DNA of 13,533 nucleotides from assembly GCA_009908735.1 (NCBI GenBank), contig JAAAOR010000117.1, positions 1-13,533 of the forward strand, in the 5' to 3' direction. Source of the DNA: Spirochaetota bacterium. Its GTDB lineage: Bacteria; Spirochaetota; Spirochaetia; DSM-27196; PWMO01. Both the position numbers and the translations under genes were made by a program. Below, in pieces: positions 7,151 through 13,533 of the stretch; the first letter of the stretch is position 1; each line of letters starts with the position of its first letter. The notes under the pieces were generated by a model. The model was not told the origin of the DNA and did no database searches. It was given only the letters and a program-made list of their open reading frames with translations.

Positions 7151-7818
7151 CCCCCACCTACGAGCTCCGAAAGCCGAATCCAATCGCGGCCCCGGTACGG
7201 TCGGCCTTCCGGCGAGTCGAGAAACCGCCGGTTTAGATCCTCGAGGGTTTCGTTGAGCAGCGCCTGGTCGATCCTACCGTGCCGACCGAAGTACGCCGCC
7301 GCGGACTCGTTCGCGAGCCCCGTAAAGTTGAGATCGCACCAGGAGTCCATGTGCGTGGTGCCGGGGACGATGCGACCGAGCTCATCGTACTCGTGCAGTC
7401 GATAGGCCAACGGCAACCCGTGCGTGCGGCAGATGATCGGACGAGCGCTGTAGACGGTGCACTCGCCTTCGGGGCCAAGAAACCCGCATCGACGACGATC
7501 GGCCTCCGGGTTCTCAACGCGGCCGGCGGGTGTGCGATCGTGGCTGCGCCTCCCGGCAACCTCAGCGGGGGAGAGACCTTTGTCTTCCGCCGGTCCCCCG
7601 GAGCCGGCTCCTGAGGGGACTCCGGATTCGCAAACCGCCCGGCGAAGGGCCTCGAACTCTATCGGGAGCACTGCAATATCGTCACAGCAGTAGTAGCAGC
7701 CGCGTCGGCACTGGAGCTCGGCCGCGTAGGCCTCGAAGAGTTCCGCGGTTTCACCGGTCACGCGGGCGCGGAGGGCTTCGTACTCGGCGAAGGCGCCCCC
7801 GCTCGGCTGTCGGCTCAC
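7147..7818 (-). CDS. YkgJ-like cysteine-cluster protein
   Basis: Predicted 223-residue cytoplasmic protein. A CxxxCxxCC motif (Cys37, 41, 44, 45; CRRGCYYCC) is followed after a long Gly/Ser/Pro/Arg-rich linker (about 64-108) by Cys111, Cys120 and Cys130 within CGFLGPEGEC and SARPIICRTHG. This is the layout of the YkgJ family, described as a putative zinc- or iron-chelating domain; related proteins may bind Fe-S or zinc, but the role is unproven. The GTG start at 7818 overlaps the stop of the J-domain gene as GTGA, with GGAG 8 nt upstream, so translation is probably coupled. Its stop TAG is on the minus strand of the same CTAG that ends the DUF72 gene. It is the last gene of the right-hand block. 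The linker appears longer and less conserved than the flanking cores, which suggests a tolerated insertion. Confidence 0.85.
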   Translation of the reverse strand: MSRQPSGGAFAEYEALRARVTGETAELFEAYAAELQCRRGCYYCCDDIAVLPIEFEALRRAVCESGVPSGAGSGGPAEDKGLSPAEVAGRRSHDRTPAGRVENPEADRRRCGFLGPEGECTVYSARPIICRTHGLPLAYRLHEYDELGRIVPGTTHMDSWCDLNFTGLANESAAAYFGRHGRIDQALLNETLEDLNRRFLDSPEGRPYRGRDWIRLSELVGGG

Positions 7819-8600
7819 CCGGCCGTCTCCGATTGAGTGTTTCCGTCGGTACCCGAGGCCCGTGCATGATTCCGCGCGTCGGGCGCAGTTGCCCGCTCAG
7901 CCCGTTTTGCGTGAACGCTTCGCGAGAGGTTCTCGCAGATGCGCTGGTAGATGCGGTTGAACTTTTCCACCTTTCGGAGCTTGGCGCGGGCGTCAGTCGC
8001 CCATATGCTGTCGGGCGCCTGCTCTAGCACCGCGGCGAAGTACCGATACGACTTCTCGAAATGCCTGAGCGCTGAAACCGTGAGCGTCAGCAGATAGTAG
8101 TCGTAGGTCTTGAGCTCGGCAAGCTGTTTGCGGATGATGCGCGGGTCCTTACTGTAGAACTCGGTATAGCCTTTGCGATAAAAGTCGAAACCGAGCTTGT
8201 AGTAGGTGTACCCCGGATCGCGGGGGCGAGCAACGGCGCGCGCTGGGGCAGTGGCGCGGGCGACATCCGGCCTGGACGTCGCGCCGGCTCGGGGCGCGGC
8301 ACTCGTGGCGTCGCGTTCCGGCCCCTCGGCGTCCCGGGTGGAGGCGCCCGTGGGCCCCTCAGCGTCTCCGGTGGAGGCGCCCGTGGGCACGTCCCGCATC
8401 CTCTCTGCGATGATCGCCATATAGGCCTCATTTACCCGCATCATGCGCAGCTCCGCCCGGCGCTTTTCACCGGGCGGTGCGAGGTCGGGATGTATCTTCT
8501 TGGCCACACGGTGATAGGCGGTTTTCAACTCTTCGAGGCCGGCGTCTCTCGCCACACCGAGGATGCGGTAATTCTGCGTGTTTGGCTGGTCGTGTGTCAT
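7815..8600 (-). CDS. J-domain (DnaJ-like) protein with C-terminal helical domain
   Basis: Predicted 261-residue protein. Residues about 9-70 are a J domain with the essential HPD motif at 37-39 (KKIHPDL), so it should stimulate the ATPase of an Hsp70/DnaK partner. It lacks the Gly/Phe region, zinc-finger motif and client-binding domains of true DnaJ, so it is a class C-type J protein. Residues 71-129 are a low-complexity Ala/Thr/Arg/Pro linker starting with two copies of an 11-residue unit (PTGASTxDAEG at 72-93). Residues 130-223 are a conserved-looking aromatic and basic helical domain (YKLGFDFYRKGY; ALRHFEKSYRYFAAVLEQAP, TPR-like), probably for client or partner binding. The C-terminal tail is polar. 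The start ATG at 8600 has no obvious Shine-Dalgarno sequence and lies 19 nt after the upstream stop. The client is unknown. Confidence 0.88.
   Translation of the reverse strand: MTHDQPNTQNYRILGVARDAGLEELKTAYHRVAKKIHPDLAPPGEKRRAELRMMRVNEAYMAIIAERMRDVPTGASTGDAEGPTGASTRDAEGPERDATSAAPRAGATSRPDVARATAPARAVARPRDPGYTYYKLGFDFYRKGYTEFYSKDPRIIRKQLAELKTYDYYLLTLTVSALRHFEKSYRYFAAVLEQAPDSIWATDARAKLRKVEKFNRIYQRICENLSRSVHAKRAERATAPDARNHARASGTDGNTQSETAG
8320..8385. repeat. Tandem 33-bp repeat (2 copies) in the J-protein linker
   Basis: Two adjacent 33-bp units (8320-8352 and 8353-8385) differ at 3 positions and encode the 11-residue unit PTGASTGDAEG / PTGASTRDAEG. The unit length is a multiple of three, so gain or loss of copies keeps the frame and would only change linker length. 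Confidence 0.85.
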
Positions 8601-8619
8601 GCGACGGGTGACATCGCCG

Positions 8620-9093
8620 TCACTCGGGAGGGCTGTCCTCGAGAATCGTGGAAATCTTCTCCCAGGCGGCTTCGCGATACTGCTGAAACGTTTCGGAGTT
8701 TTCGGGATCGTCGATATACGCCATGAGACCTTCCGCCTGACGGATCAGGAGGTCGTGTGCCTCAATCATGTCTGCGACAATGCTGCGATCGCTTGCGGAG
8801 ACGACGTTCAGATCCACGAGACGCCGCAATGCGGCAACCGAGCTCTCATGGAGGGCGATGGACTCCTCGGCGAGGTCGCGTGCGGTGTTCTCACTGTAGC
8901 TCGAGCTCGCGTACCCGTCGGCCACTGTGGCAAGAACCACGTAGGAGGAGTAGAGGTTCGACGCACCGAGTGCGCCGACCGCGTAGAGGGCGGGGTCCTC
9001 ATCCTGTGCGAACCCGGAGGTCGCGCCCGCGGCAACCATCAAGACCGCGGCGGAACATATCAGTACTCGACGTATGACCCGGCGTTTTCTCAT
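8620..9093 (-). CDS. Exported alpha-helical protein of unknown function
   Basis: Predicted 157-residue protein that I do not recognise. The ATG at 9093 is chosen because it opens a classic signal peptide: a basic MRKRRVIRR region, a hydrophobic core LICSAAVLMVAAGA, and likely cleavage after SGFA before QDEDP. The mature part, about 125 residues, is acidic and mostly helical, with Ser/Tyr-rich stretches (NLYSSYVVLATVADGYASSS) and a long amphipathic section (SIALHESSVAALRRLVDL). It has no cysteine after cleavage and no lipobox, so a soluble periplasmic protein is likely. The gene starts 22 nt after the stop of the M16C peptidase gene and ends 19 nt before the J-protein gene. No Shine-Dalgarno is obvious; TATAGA lies 12 nt before the ATG, so an internal promoter is possible. 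Confidence 0.8.
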   Translation of the reverse strand: MRKRRVIRRVLICSAAVLMVAAGATSGFAQDEDPALYAVGALGASNLYSSYVVLATVADGYASSSYSENTARDLAEESIALHESSVAALRRLVDLNVVSASDRSIVADMIEAHDLLIRQAEGLMAYIDDPENSETFQQYREAAWEKISTILEDSPPE

Positions 9094-9115
9094 CTCTGGG
9101 CAAACTCTATACCCC

Positions 9116-12100
9116 TTACAGATGAAGTTCAAGCGTATGATCGAGAATCCCCGGATACTCCGACGCCGCCTCTTCCACCGCGGCACGAGAGCCCATCACG
9201 CTGACGTGTACGCCTTCGAATCGCTCCGCAAGCCGCCCCGCGGCATCCCTCACCGCATCCTCGGAGACCGCGAGGAGCTCGTCTCGCTTCCACTGGCGCA
9301 GATCGTCGGATATGCCGTAGAGGCTTCGCTTGAGGCTCACGATCGACTTTTGCCCCGGCGACAGTGGCCGGGAGTCACGCCCGACTCCTGAGATGATCGC
9401 AAGCTCGAGGCTCGCCCGGTCGATCCCCTCCTCCGAAGTCTGCCGCAGGCCCCGGCCGAAGCGCTCGAGCGTCGCCGCGATATTGGGATCTCGGTAGGAG
9501 GCGAAGCTGAACACCCGTTCGAGCGCTCGGGTGCCCGCCATCGCGCCGTAGGCGCCGCCCTTCATGCGGATCTCCTCCCAGAGAAATCCGGTACGCAGCA
9601 GGTGAGCCAGTACCGACTCAGGGACATGGCCCGGCTCGCTGAGATGGGCCGCTTCGACACTGGCCCCGACGTAGTTCACCCCCGCGCTTACGAGGATCGA
9701 CTCCCATCGCGGCAGCTCATCGGCCGCCGCGGCGGGGGCCGATGCTGCGGCCGGCTCCCCTGCGGCCTCCGTCAACTCCGCGCCGGCGCGGCGGATGCGC
9801 GCGACGAAGCCGCGTGTGTCTGCTGCGACCTGCCCAATGTCGCCCTCCTCCGCGGTGACCGAGAGCGTCATGGCGGCAGCGCCCACAAGGGCGGCGCGCA
9901 ACTCCTCGAGCTGCGCGGTAACGGTTCCGGTATCCTCCTCGGCAAGCCTCTCGAGGAAGAGAAGCTGGCTCAGGCCCTTCCATCGCTCCTCTATGCGGGC
10001 CGTCCGCGAGAGGGCGCGAGCGCTGCGCAGCCCCACATAGGAATGACCGGTGGGAAGAACGGAGCTTCGAAAATCGTTTCTGAGCTCACGTACGACCGTG
10101 CCGAGTCGCTCCGCGTCGGCAAAGTTGGGCCGCAGCAGCACACCTTCGAGGAGCTTGAACGCCTCGGGAAGGGAACGGGGCAGCGCCTTCATGCGGACGA
10201 AGAGATAGCACCGGAGGTCGGACTCCTCGTCGACGCGGGTGCCCACATCGAGCTGTAGTGTCAGCCCGCCGGTGTGCGTCGCAAGCTCACGGGACAGGTC
10301 CTCGTAGCTCATGTTGGTAAGCCCGCACTCGGTTGCCGCGGCGCTGTAGAGCATGAGGTAATTATACAGGTGATCAGGAACTGCACGGAGGTCGAAGGCG
10401 AAATCAAGGTAAGCGACACCATTGGTAAAGAGCCGGTGCACGAGCATCGGCACGCCGTCGTCGGCCTCAGTGTGCTCGGCCGGAATTACATCAACCTCGC
10501 GCGGCAGTTCGTCGACGGTGAGAAACGGCACCTTTGCTATGTCCTCGGGTGCATCGGGCTCGCTCTGCAGGGCGAGCAGTCGCTCCTGCGCCTCGCGCAC
10601 CGTCTCTCGTTCGGCCTCAGCCATGCGCTCGCCTTGCCGCGCGAGCTCCGCTTCCTCGGCCTCCCGTCGGTGCCGTGCCTCATCGGCATCGGGGATGACA
10701 ATGAGGGTGCTGCGGTGCGGGTTTTCGAGGAGGTGTTCCTCGATGAGCGTCTCGAAGAAGCGCGGTTGGGTGTCCACCGCTCGGCGAAGGTCCTCGAACC
10801 ATCGGGTAAACTCCAGCGTCTGCTCCGGAGCTTCACCGTGCAACCAGCCTCGAAGCGCCTTGCGCATGAGCCTCAGTCCGAAGGGCCCGCCGTGGATCTC
10901 CCGGTTGCGGAACTCCACCGAACGGAGAGCCGCGGTGACAAGCTCCGAGTCGATTCCGTCCCGCGTGAGGCGCCGCAGCTCGCCAAGGATGAGTTCTTCG
11001 ATCTCGCCCACGCGCTCAGCCTCGGTTCCCCGCATGCCCACCGAGAATCCCATCTCGAGGAGCTCCGTCTCGATGCCGGTGGGGGCGGAGAGATCCTCCC
11101 CCAGTGGCGACTCCGAAATGACACGGTAAAGCGGCGAACCCGAATGCCCGAGAAGGATCTCCGTGAGGACCTCGACGGCAAGGGTCTGAAAGGAATCGGT
11201 GACCGGCGGGAGCAGCCAATTCAGCGTAACCGAAGACCGTGATTCCTCGTCCTCGGCGTCGACGGGATAGGTGCGCGTGAGGCGCACGGGCTCGCTCCAG
11301 CGCGGCTGGAAGGGGATAGTCACCCCCCCAGCGGGCCCGGGAGCACGGGAAGCCGAGGCGCCGGCGGAGGCCGCGGCCACAGCGTCGGACGCTGCGGACG
11401 CGGGGGTCGAAAACGCCGAGAGGAACTCATCCTCTATGAAGGTGAGATACCGTTCGGAATCGATATTTCCATAGAGGAAGATGCGGGCGTTGCTCGGGTG
11501 GTAATAGCGGCGGTGAAAGTCACGAAACTGCTCGTAGGTGAGATTCGGAATCTCGGCGGGATCACCGCCGGAGTCATACCCGTAGGGCGTGTCCGGGAGA
11601 AGCGAGCGCATCGACCACTCCCCGGCAATCGAGTCGTGGGAGGAGTAGTTTCCTTTCATTTCGTTGTAGACGATACCGGTGCGCTCGAGGTTGCCTTCCT
11701 CGTCGAATTGCACCCGGTGGCCCTCTTGAGAAAACATCTCCGGCTTCAGAAGCGGAAAGAACACCGCATCCCCGTAAACTTTCATGATGTTGAAAAGGTC
11801 GGTCTCGACGGGACTGCTTGCCGGGTAGACGGTTTTGTCCGGGAAGGTCATTGCGTTGAGAAAAGTATTCATGCTCCCGCGCATGAGCACGAGGAAGGGA
11901 TCCTTCAGCGGGTAGCGCTCGGAGCCGCAGAGGACAGTGTGCTCGACGATATGAGCAACACCGGTTGAATCGGCCGGCGGCGTCTTGAAGATGAAGGCGA
12001 AGAGGTTCTCCGGATCGTCGTTGTGTACGTGGTACACCTCGCAGCCGGTTGCCTCATGGCGGAAGAGATGCCCCTCGGAGCGGTACTCCGGAAGGGCAGT

Positions 12101-12142
12101 TGTCGAAATCGGCCGAAAGCCGTGTGTCATAGTGTCGCTCAT
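9116..12142 (-). CDS. M16C zinc metallopeptidase, presequence-protease (PreP)-like
   Basis: Predicted 1,008-residue protein, typical of the one-chain M16C peptidases (PreP, falcilysin) that degrade short peptides inside a closing chamber. Inverted zinc motif HxxEH at 64-68 (HIVEH: His64, catalytic Glu67, His68), with third ligand Glu161 in VYNEMKG. The distal Arg859 and Tyr865 (RMKGGAYG) match the spacing of the substrate-binding Arg/Tyr pair in plant PreP. A charged helical hinge lies at about 487-527. Two Ala-rich linkers (about 246-273 and 793-808) separate the domains. No signal peptide is seen, so it should act on peptides in the cytoplasm. Start: the ATG at 12142 gives the longest frame, but a TATAAT two bases upstream would start the mRNA near 12138, which would favour the ATG at 12130 (four residues shorter). 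Neither start has a Shine-Dalgarno sequence. It lies 41 nt after the cytoplasmic rhodanese gene. Confidence 0.93.
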   Translation of the reverse strand: MSDTMTHGFRPISTTALPEYRSEGHLFRHEATGCEVYHVHNDDPENLFAFIFKTPPADSTGVAHIVEHTVLCGSERYPLKDPFLVLMRGSMNTFLNAMTFPDKTVYPASSPVETDLFNIMKVYGDAVFFPLLKPEMFSQEGHRVQFDEEGNLERTGIVYNEMKGNYSSHDSIAGEWSMRSLLPDTPYGYDSGGDPAEIPNLTYEQFRDFHRRYYHPSNARIFLYGNIDSERYLTFIEDEFLSAFSTPASAASDAVAAASAGASASRAPGPAGGVTIPFQPRWSEPVRLTRTYPVDAEDEESRSSVTLNWLLPPVTDSFQTLAVEVLTEILLGHSGSPLYRVISESPLGEDLSAPTGIETELLEMGFSVGMRGTEAERVGEIEELILGELRRLTRDGIDSELVTAALRSVEFRNREIHGGPFGLRLMRKALRGWLHGEAPEQTLEFTRWFEDLRRAVDTQPRFFETLIEEHLLENPHRSTLIVIPDADEARHRREAEEAELARQGERMAEAERETVREAQERLLALQSEPDAPEDIAKVPFLTVDELPREVDVIPAEHTEADDGVPMLVHRLFTNGVAYLDFAFDLRAVPDHLYNYLMLYSAAATECGLTNMSYEDLSRELATHTGGLTLQLDVGTRVDEESDLRCYLFVRMKALPRSLPEAFKLLEGVLLRPNFADAERLGTVVRELRNDFRSSVLPTGHSYVGLRSARALSRTARIEERWKGLSQLLFLERLAEEDTGTVTAQLEELRAALVGAAAMTLSVTAEEGDIGQVAADTRGFVARIRRAGAELTEAAGEPAAASAPAAAADELPRWESILVSAGVNYVGASVEAAHLSEPGHVPESVLAHLLRTGFLWEEIRMKGGAYGAMAGTRALERVFSFASYRDPNIAATLERFGRGLRQTSEEGIDRASLELAIISGVGRDSRPLSPGQKSIVSLKRSLYGISDDLRQWKRDELLAVSEDAVRDAAGRLAERFEGVHVSVMGSRAAVEEAASEYPGILDHTLELHL

Positions 12143-12144
12143 AT

Positions 12145-12150
12145 ATTATA
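12145..12150 (-). promoter_or_regulatory. Perfect -10 hexamer before the M16C peptidase gene
   Basis: TATAAT on the minus strand lies 2 nt before the ATG at 12142 and 14 nt before the in-frame ATG at 12130. The spacing predicts transcription from about 12138, giving an 8-nt leader without a Shine-Dalgarno sequence if the second ATG is used. No good -35 is present at 16-18 nt, so the site may need an activator or may be fortuitous AT-rich sequence. Confidence 0.4.
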
Positions 12151-12183
12151 AAAGGTTTCAGTGTTTGATTGGTGCAGGCACGC

Positions 12184-12516
12184 TCAGTCGCGCACCAAAT
12201 CCTCGGGCCACTCGCCGACCCCGCCGAAGTTCGTCACGTCGCGGTAGCCGAGAGACAGCAGCACGTTACGCGCGAACTCGGAGCGGTTCCCGCTTCGGCA
12301 GTATAGGATGATGCGAGCATCTTTGTCGTCGGTCGGCGGATCGTCGAAGATGCGCTCGTGTGAGATGTTCTTGGCGGTTGGTATGTGGCCGAGGCGGTAC
12401 TCATCGGGGGTGCGGACATCCACGAGGACAATATCCCGCGGCTGCTCGCGCACGAGGCGCACGAGCTCCGTACCCTTGAGCGAGCTGCTGTTGGATGAGT
12501 TTCTGAAAAGGCCCAC
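12184..12516 (-). CDS. Single-domain cytoplasmic rhodanese
   Basis: Predicted 110-residue rhodanese-fold protein (sulfurtransferase). The active-site loop is YCRSGNRS with Cys73, which would carry a persulfide; VLVDVRTPDEYRLGHIP (30-46) and VTNFGGVGEWPEDL (94-107) are the usual flanking motifs. No signal peptide is seen, so it is cytoplasmic. Start: an in-frame ATG exists at 12543, but AAAGGAGG lies 5 nt before the GTG at 12516 and the family core begins after it, so GTG is preferred. It sits between the exported rhodanese gene and the M16C peptidase gene on the same strand. The sulfur donor and acceptor are unknown; roles in thiol detoxification or sulfur relay are both possible. Confidence 0.9.
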   Translation of the reverse strand: MGLFRNSSNSSSLKGTELVRLVREQPRDIVLVDVRTPDEYRLGHIPTAKNISHERIFDDPPTDDKDARIILYCRSGNRSEFARNVLLSLGYRDVTNFGGVGEWPEDLVRD

Positions 12517-12581
12517 GCAATCCTCCTTTGGTTCCGTCCTCATAGCGGCTTTCGGGGTCCGTCGCCGGCTCTCGGCGCCGG

Positions 12582-13007
12582 CTACCGGGGGCTGTCGCCG
12601 GTAACAAGCTCCTCGGGCCAGCTCGCCACACCCCCGAAGTTCACGACGTTCTCAAAACCCATGCGCTCAAGCGTCGCCTGCGCCCGGGACGCCCGAGCGC
12701 CGCTACGGCAGTATGTGACGATAAGCGCCTCTCGGTCCACCTCCGGCGGCCGCTCGCCGATCTGCCGGTGGTCGATATTGACCGCACCGGGAATGTGTCC
12801 GGAACGATACTCGGCCGGTGTTCGCACATCCACAACGATGAACTCGCGCCCGCCGGTCTCCACGAGCTCCACCAGATTGGCGGGAACCCGGTAGCGGGAT
12901 ATATCCTCCCTCGTCCCCGAGCCGTCGCCATCCGATCTCTGAGCGACCGCGCCCGCCCCAATCAAGAACACCGAGAGGATCACAAAAATACCGACTCGTC
13001 TGGTCAT
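12582..13007 (-). CDS. Exported (periplasmic) rhodanese-domain protein
   Basis: Predicted 141-residue protein with an N-terminal signal peptide (MTRRVGIFVILSVFLIGAG, cleavage near AVA before Q23) and one rhodanese domain at about 36-135. The active-site loop TYCRSGARAS carries Cys100, and the motifs FIVVDVRTPAEYRSGHIPGAVNI (split around 56-78) and VVNFGGVASWPEELV (121-135) are intact. It resembles the neighbouring cytoplasmic rhodanese closely in the C-terminal NFGGV..WPE.LV block, suggesting an old duplication with one copy gaining or losing export. The ATG at 13007 has GGAGG 6 nt upstream. It follows the nucleosidase gene by 70 nt. A periplasmic sulfurtransferase or thiosulfate/cyanide handling role is inferred only from the fold and location. 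Confidence 0.9.
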   Translation of the reverse strand: MTRRVGIFVILSVFLIGAGAVAQRSDGDGSGTREDISRYRVPANLVELVETGGREFIVVDVRTPAEYRSGHIPGAVNIDHRQIGERPPEVDREALIVTYCRSGARASRAQATLERMGFENVVNFGGVASWPEELVTGDSPR

Positions 13008-13043
13008 GTATTGCCTCCGTCGCAGCTAAAGGTCGCCAAGACG

Positions 13044-13073
13044 GGCCGCGGGGTCAACAGGCCGCGGGGTCAA
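13044..13073. repeat. Direct repeat of 14 bp between nucleosidase and rhodanese genes
   Basis: GGCCGCGGGGTCAA occurs perfectly twice (13044-13057 and 13060-13073), with a 16-bp period. On the minus strand each copy begins TTGACC, a -35-like hexamer, but no good -10 follows at the right distance. It lies in the 70-nt gap upstream of the exported rhodanese gene, so a regulator site is possible; a simple slippage duplication is the alternative. Confidence 0.6.
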
Positions 13074-13077
13074 TAGC

Positions 13078-13533
13078 TCACCGCAGCAGATGGTCCACGA
13101 ACTCCCAGGCGTTTCGAGAGGCCCGCTTCACGAACCTCGCAAAGTTGACGGATGCGGAGGTGTCGGCCTTGTCGGAGATTGTGCGAATGACGACGAACGG
13201 GACGTCATTCACCGTTGCCACCAGCCCCACACTCGCCCCCTCCATCTCCACCGCATCACCGCGGAGCTCCTCGCGAAGGTAGCGGTGCGAGTCGTCCTTT
13301 GAAGTAACTATGAAGCTGTCACCGGTGAGAACATGGCCCGCGTGCACCGAGCCGTTGCCCGGCTTGCAGCTCAACGCCCGCTCGACGAGGCCGCGGTCAC
13401 CCTCGAGGATGCGGTAGGGGGTGTATGGAACCTCGCCAAGCTCGAATCCGAGCGCTCGGGCATCGAGGTCATACTGCATGCAGGTCCTCGCGACGATTGT
13501 ATCGCCGATCTCGAGCTCCGGATTCAAGGCCCC
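13078..13533 (-). CDS. mtnN: 5'-methylthioadenosine/S-adenosylhomocysteine nucleosidase, 5' end outside the window
   Basis: The last 151 residues of an MTA/SAH nucleosidase (Pfs/MTAN; about 230 residues in E. coli), which cleaves adenine from methylthioadenosine and S-adenosylhomocysteine in methionine salvage and SAM by-product removal. The frame is open to the window edge and the visible part starts inside the family core (NPELEIGD), so roughly 80 residues are missing; the TTG at 13527 is not a real start. The purine-site block AVEMEGASVGL (94-104) and IRTISDKAD (116-124) are intact: visible Glu98 and Asp121 have the same 23-residue spacing as E. coli Glu174 and catalytic Asp197. LTGDSFI (69-75) is also typical of the family. 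It is upstream of, and co-oriented with, the two rhodanese genes, both of which handle sulfur. Confidence 0.93.
   Translation of the reverse strand, partial: GALNPELEIGDTIVARTCMQYDLDARALGFELGEVPYTPYRILEGDRGLVERALSCKPGNGSVHAGHVLTGDSFIVTSKDDSHRYLREELRGDAVEMEGASVGLVATVNDVPFVVIRTISDKADTSASVNFARFVKRASRNAWEFVDHLLR

Noticed and set aside
10274..11242. A 322-residue plus-strand open frame antisense to the M16C peptidase.
   Set aside because: It overlaps conserved peptidase sequence and has no recognisable domain or ribosome-binding site.
12564..12582. GCCGGC...GCCGGC in the 65-nt gap between the two rhodanese genes, considered as a terminator hairpin.
   Set aside because: Each arm is itself palindromic, the stem is only 6 bp, and no T-run follows, so it is not distinguishable from GC-rich spacer.
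1..13533. CRISPR arrays, tRNA or rRNA genes, insertion sequences, phage or toxin-antitoxin modules.
   Set aside because: No regularly spaced repeats, RNA gene sequence, transposase or toxin-like small gene pairs were seen on either strand.

Overview
The window is moderately high-GC bacterial chromosome, densely coding, with genes packed nearly end to end. No rRNA, tRNA, IS element, prophage gene or CRISPR array is visible. The cell envelope is clearly diderm: there is a small predicted outer-membrane beta-barrel protein and two exported proteins with signal peptides. The gene mix would fit a free-living, high-GC member of the Spirochaetota: a GAF/PAS nucleotide cyclase, a membrane-anchored HEAT protein, a presequence-protease-like M16C peptidase and a YkgJ-type cysteine protein. 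That placement is an inference from family content, not from a marker gene.

Layout. Left block (minus strand, read from 6144 down to 41): trkA, a small outer-membrane beta-barrel protein, a GAF-PAS class III nucleotide cyclase and a membrane-anchored HEAT-repeat protein. The last three follow one another with 2-nt gaps or 4-nt overlaps. A near-consensus promoter (TTGACA-17-TATAAC) sits directly in front of trkA, so the four look like one operon. Middle: one plus-strand gene, a DUF72 protein (6290-7150), divergent from trkA and convergent with the next block; its stop codon and that of its neighbour share one CTAG. Right block (minus strand, from the right edge down to 7147): the 3' part of an MTA/SAH nucleosidase, an exported rhodanese, a cytoplasmic rhodanese, a 1,008-residue M16C metallopeptidase, an exported protein of unknown function, a J-domain protein with an internal repeat, and a YkgJ-like cysteine-cluster protein.

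How they may work together. The left block combines a nucleotide-binding K+-channel regulator (TrkA/RCK), a soluble sensor cyclase and a membrane-tethered HEAT scaffold, which suggests a signalling or ion-homeostasis unit of unproven function. The right block groups sulfur-related enzymes (nucleosidase and two rhodaneses) with protein-quality proteins (peptidase and J protein); this may be convenience rather than a pathway.

The most interesting regulatory pattern is that the genes likely to head transcription units (trkA, possibly the peptidase and DUF72) lack a Shine-Dalgarno sequence and have a -10-like hexamer a few bases before the start codon, while genes inside the operons mostly have good Shine-Dalgarno sequences. 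This predicts leaderless or nearly leaderless mRNAs. I found no clear multi-gene defence, toxin or biosynthetic system.
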